Shown: positions 22,561 through 24,556 of the stretch, piece by piece
Layout of the letters: each line of letters begins with the position of its first letter
How positions within the stretch are numbered: the stretch's first letter is position 1
Source of the DNA: an uncultured Clostridium sp.
Lineage (GTDB): Bacteria; Bacillota; Clostridia; TANB77; CAG-508
Direction: 5' to 3'
NCBI GenBank assembly: GCA_900553755.1
Contig: USEX01000019.1
Location: forward strand, 1 to 24,556
DNA length: 24,556 nt
The notes under the pieces: model-generated
Told to the model about the DNA's origin: nothing
Databases searched by the model: none
The model's input: only the letters and a program-made list of their open reading frames with translations
Position numbers and translations under genes: made by a program

Positions 22561-23404
22561 CATCTCGTTTTACTTCTGCATTGTTTTCTAGTAATTCTGG
22601 TTTTCTTAAGTATTTGCTTAATTGTTTAAATGAATTAGCATAATAATAGCCATCACAAATTCTTTCATCACCAACAAATGCAATAGTAATAGCTCTTTCT
22701 TCATGAATTTCATCATCTTCATAAATAAAAGTTTTCTTCTTTTTACCCATTGCAAAAAACATACTAGTTGTACCAAAATTATATAAATGATGATAAATAC
22801 TATCGATTCCTAAAGAACCAACATTAGTTAAGAATACACTTGTGTGAAATGGGCTAGCTTCAATTACTTTTTTAGGCATTGAATTGTGCTTGTCAAGAAA
22901 TGCTAAAAATTTAAAAGCTTTTCTAATCATTCCATTAGAAACTAAACTTAATGCTGACGCAAGTGAATCGGTACTATTAACGGTTTCATGGTCTCTATTT
23001 AAATCAATCGCTGCATCTAGTTTTTCCTTCACTTCAAAAATATTTTCTTCGCCAGTAAAACGTAGTTTCAAAGTGGTTTCTTGACCATCATCAGATAGAT
23101 TCTTTTTTATTGCTAATGATACATATATACCGTCTCTAGCATATAAGCTTCCATTCATTGCAAATCTATTTAATTGTGGCCTTTCTGCAATAATTCTAAT
23201 TATTGCTGCATAAATTATGTACATATAAGAAAGTTTTATACCTTCTTCAGCTTTCTTATCAATATATTCATCAAGAGATTTTATAGGTATGTCTTGCTTA
23301 AAATATACTTGTGAATCACTTCTTTCCAACATAACGTTGGGGATGACTCTAAAAAATGGTGGAACCTCTTTTAATTTCCTACCATCGCTTCTTTTTCCAA
23401 ACAT
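22553..23404 (-). CDS. Stand-alone 2-oxoacid dehydrogenase E2/CAT-like acyltransferase, catalytic His replaced
   Basis: This 283-residue protein resembles the catalytic domain of E2 acyltransferases and chloramphenicol acetyltransferase. The sheet-forming segment VFLTNVGSLGIDSIYHHL at 190-207 and FGTTSMFFAMGK are E2-like. Near the end lies VGDERICDGYYYANSF (245-260), which aligns with the catalytic motif (D)HRXXDG. The usual histidine is E247 here, while D251 and G252 are kept. There is no lipoyl domain and no E1/E3-binding domain, so it is not a normal pyruvate dehydrogenase E2. The protein may be non-catalytic, structural or altered in chemistry; the substrate is unknown. An AGGAG (23417-23413, minus) precedes the ATG by eight bases. 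It lies 55 bases downstream of the radical SAM gene and probably shares its transcript. Confidence 0.75.
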   Translation of the reverse strand: MFGKRSDGRKLKEVPPFFRVIPNVMLERSDSQVYFKQDIPIKSLDEYIDKKAEEGIKLSYMYIIYAAIIRIIAERPQLNRFAMNGSLYARDGIYVSLAIKKNLSDDGQETTLKLRFTGEENIFEVKEKLDAAIDLNRDHETVNSTDSLASALSLVSNGMIRKAFKFLAFLDKHNSMPKKVIEASPFHTSVFLTNVGSLGIDSIYHHLYNFGTTSMFFAMGKKKKTFIYEDDEIHEERAITIAFVGDERICDGYYYANSFKQLSKYLRKPELLENNAEVKRDVK

Positions 23405-23459
23405 CTAATTTACTCCTTTTATTTATATATATAAATAGTACAATAATTGACGAAAATTG

Positions 23460-24350
23460 TCAAATGTTAAAATCTGGAACATATTCTTCTTCGTGATCCC
23501 CCAGTTCCTGCATGTAACCATTTTCGAGATTTAATGTGAATAAATACTTTTCTATTTCTTTATATTCTTTATGTGTAAGTTTTCTATTTATAATAGAATC
23601 TTCCTTAGCTTTAAAGGTTGGAAAGTATTGTGCCATAATGCTTACATACACTTTACCATCTAAATTTTCTTTTAACCATTTTAATATATGCTTACTATTT
23701 TGAATATGACCAGGAAGCACTAAGTGCCTAACTATTACTCCTTTTTGTATTATTCCATTTTCATCAAAAATAGGGCAGCCAACTTGACTAACCATTTCTT
23801 TTATAGCTGCTGTTGCAGTTTGAAAATAATTATCTACTTTAGAATATTTAAGACTTAAATCGTTAGAAAAATATTTTAAATCAGGTAAGTATACATCAAT
23901 ATAACCCTTTAAAATTTTTATAGTATCAACATTTTCATAACCATTGCTATTATAAATTATTGGAATGCTAAGCCCTTTACTTTTGGCTATTTTTATAGCT
24001 TCTATAATCTGGTAAACATACATTGTAGGTGTAACCAAATTTATATTGTGGGCATTATTAGCTTGTTGTTCTAGAAAAATATTAGCTAATTCATTTATAG
24101 AAATAAAATAGCCTTTTCCTTGCTGACTAATTTCATAATTCTGGCAATATATACAATTTAAATTGCAATTTGAAAAAAATACAGTTCCCGAGCCGTTTGT
24201 ACCACTAATACAAGGTTCTTCATACTGATGCAATGATACAAGAGCTATTTTAATTTTATCTGTGGCTTTACATCTACCAGGAATTCCAGATAGCCTATCA
24301 ACTTTACAGTTATGTGGGCAAATTGTACATTGCTCTAATTGTTCTAACAT
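23460..24350 (-). CDS. Radical SAM protein, PflX/COG1313 type (pyruvate formate-lyase-activating-like)
   Basis: This 296-residue radical SAM protein has the cluster motif CNLNCIYC (C62, C66, C69; CX3CX2C), which binds a [4Fe-4S] cluster and SAM. An N-terminal set of four cysteines, CTICPHNC with GRC (C8, C11, C15, C27), could hold a second cluster or zinc. Further family segments are SGTNGSGTVFFSNCNLNC, VTPTMYVYQIIEAI, IPIIYNSNGYE, DVYLPDLKYF and GVIVRHLVLPGH. These fit the COG1313 (PflX) family, named for similarity to PFL-activating enzymes, but its true substrate is not established. ATG 24350 is chosen since AAAGG ends ten bases before it; a TTG at 24359 lies only one base after that site. 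It depends on Fe-S assembly of the kind encoded at 2251-4404. Confidence 0.9.
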   Translation of the reverse strand: MLEQLEQCTICPHNCKVDRLSGIPGRCKATDKIKIALVSLHQYEEPCISGTNGSGTVFFSNCNLNCIYCQNYEISQQGKGYFISINELANIFLEQQANNAHNINLVTPTMYVYQIIEAIKIAKSKGLSIPIIYNSNGYENVDTIKILKGYIDVYLPDLKYFSNDLSLKYSKVDNYFQTATAAIKEMVSQVGCPIFDENGIIQKGVIVRHLVLPGHIQNSKHILKWLKENLDGKVYVSIMAQYFPTFKAKEDSIINRKLTHKEYKEIEKYLFTLNLENGYMQELGDHEEEYVPDFNI

Positions 24351-24377
24351 AAGATTCAATCCTTTCTACAATAATAA

Positions 24378-24386
24378 ATTATATCA
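24378..24386 (-). promoter_or_regulatory. Extended -10 promoter of the radical SAM gene
   Basis: On the minus strand, TGATATAAT (24386-24378) is a perfect extended -10 box. No good -35 is seen 17 bases upstream. The predicted start near 24371 leaves about 20 bases before ATG 24350. Confidence 0.5.
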
Positions 24387-24556
24387 TAGAATGGAATGTT
24401 TTTCTAGGGGAGGTATTTTGGAAGATATAAATTTTGAAATTTTAATAAGTAAAAATAAATTGAAAAAACAGTTGAAAATAAAAAAATGTAATGGTAGAAT
24501 GAATGTGGTGTATTTATATCTATAAAGTATATAGAAAATAAGTACAACAAAAGCAA

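Noticed and set aside
1..24556. CRISPR array, insertion sequence, prophage or replication origin
   Set aside because: No regularly spaced repeats, transposase or integrase motifs, terminal repeats or DnaA-box clusters were seen on reading both strands. The T-box leader, tRNAs and toxin locus account for the main structured non-coding DNA.

Overview
The window is strongly AT-rich bacterial DNA with dense, A-ending codon use, good AGGAGG-type ribosome sites, TTGACA/TATAAT promoters, a T-box riboswitch and a sporulation gene (spoIIP). Together these indicate a low-GC, spore-forming Firmicute of the class Clostridia (or a close uncultured relative). This placement is inference; no rRNA is present. 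Almost all of the window is conserved housekeeping sequence, with no insertion sequence, prophage or CRISPR array seen.

Layout. 1-330: a TTGACA-17-TATACT promoter, tRNA-Met(CAT), tRNA-Tyr(GTA) and a terminator. 364-709: a compact locus that reads as a type I toxin-antitoxin module. A 39-residue membrane peptide is encoded on the minus strand, and a short RNA is made convergently from the plus strand. The two share a two-way terminator, and their 5' leaders are near-identical inverted copies. This is the most unusual element of the window. 811-4404: a COG2509 FAD oxidoreductase and iscR, then a terminator, then the Fe-S assembly pair nifS-nifU behind a promoter overlaid by three IscR-like half-sites. 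4408-5112 (minus): a monofunctional peptidoglycan glycosyltransferase with a WalR/PhoP-like tandem repeat at its promoter.

5281-9414: glgP (alpha-glucan phosphorylase) and lysS, each followed by a hairpin. 9492-15399: a stringent-response and translation cluster recJ-relA-mbl-hisS. The mbl gene carries a one-base insertion that scrambles its C-terminus. 15417-16532 (minus): spoIIP. 16657-17943: pgi. 17958-22539: a threonine T-box leader (specifier ACU), thrS, and a 776-residue coiled-coil protein of unknown function that should share the T-box control. 22553-24350 (minus): a radical SAM protein of the PflX type, followed downstream by a stand-alone E2-acyltransferase-like protein whose catalytic histidine is replaced.

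Functional links. IscR, NifS and NifU make and sense Fe-S clusters, which the radical SAM protein at the right end would need. relA, hisS, thrS and lysS couple amino-acid supply to translation. glgP and pgi release and channel storage glucose. The glycosyltransferase and SpoIIP act on peptidoglycan during growth and engulfment respectively. The last ~150 bases hold only a weak 35-codon reading frame.
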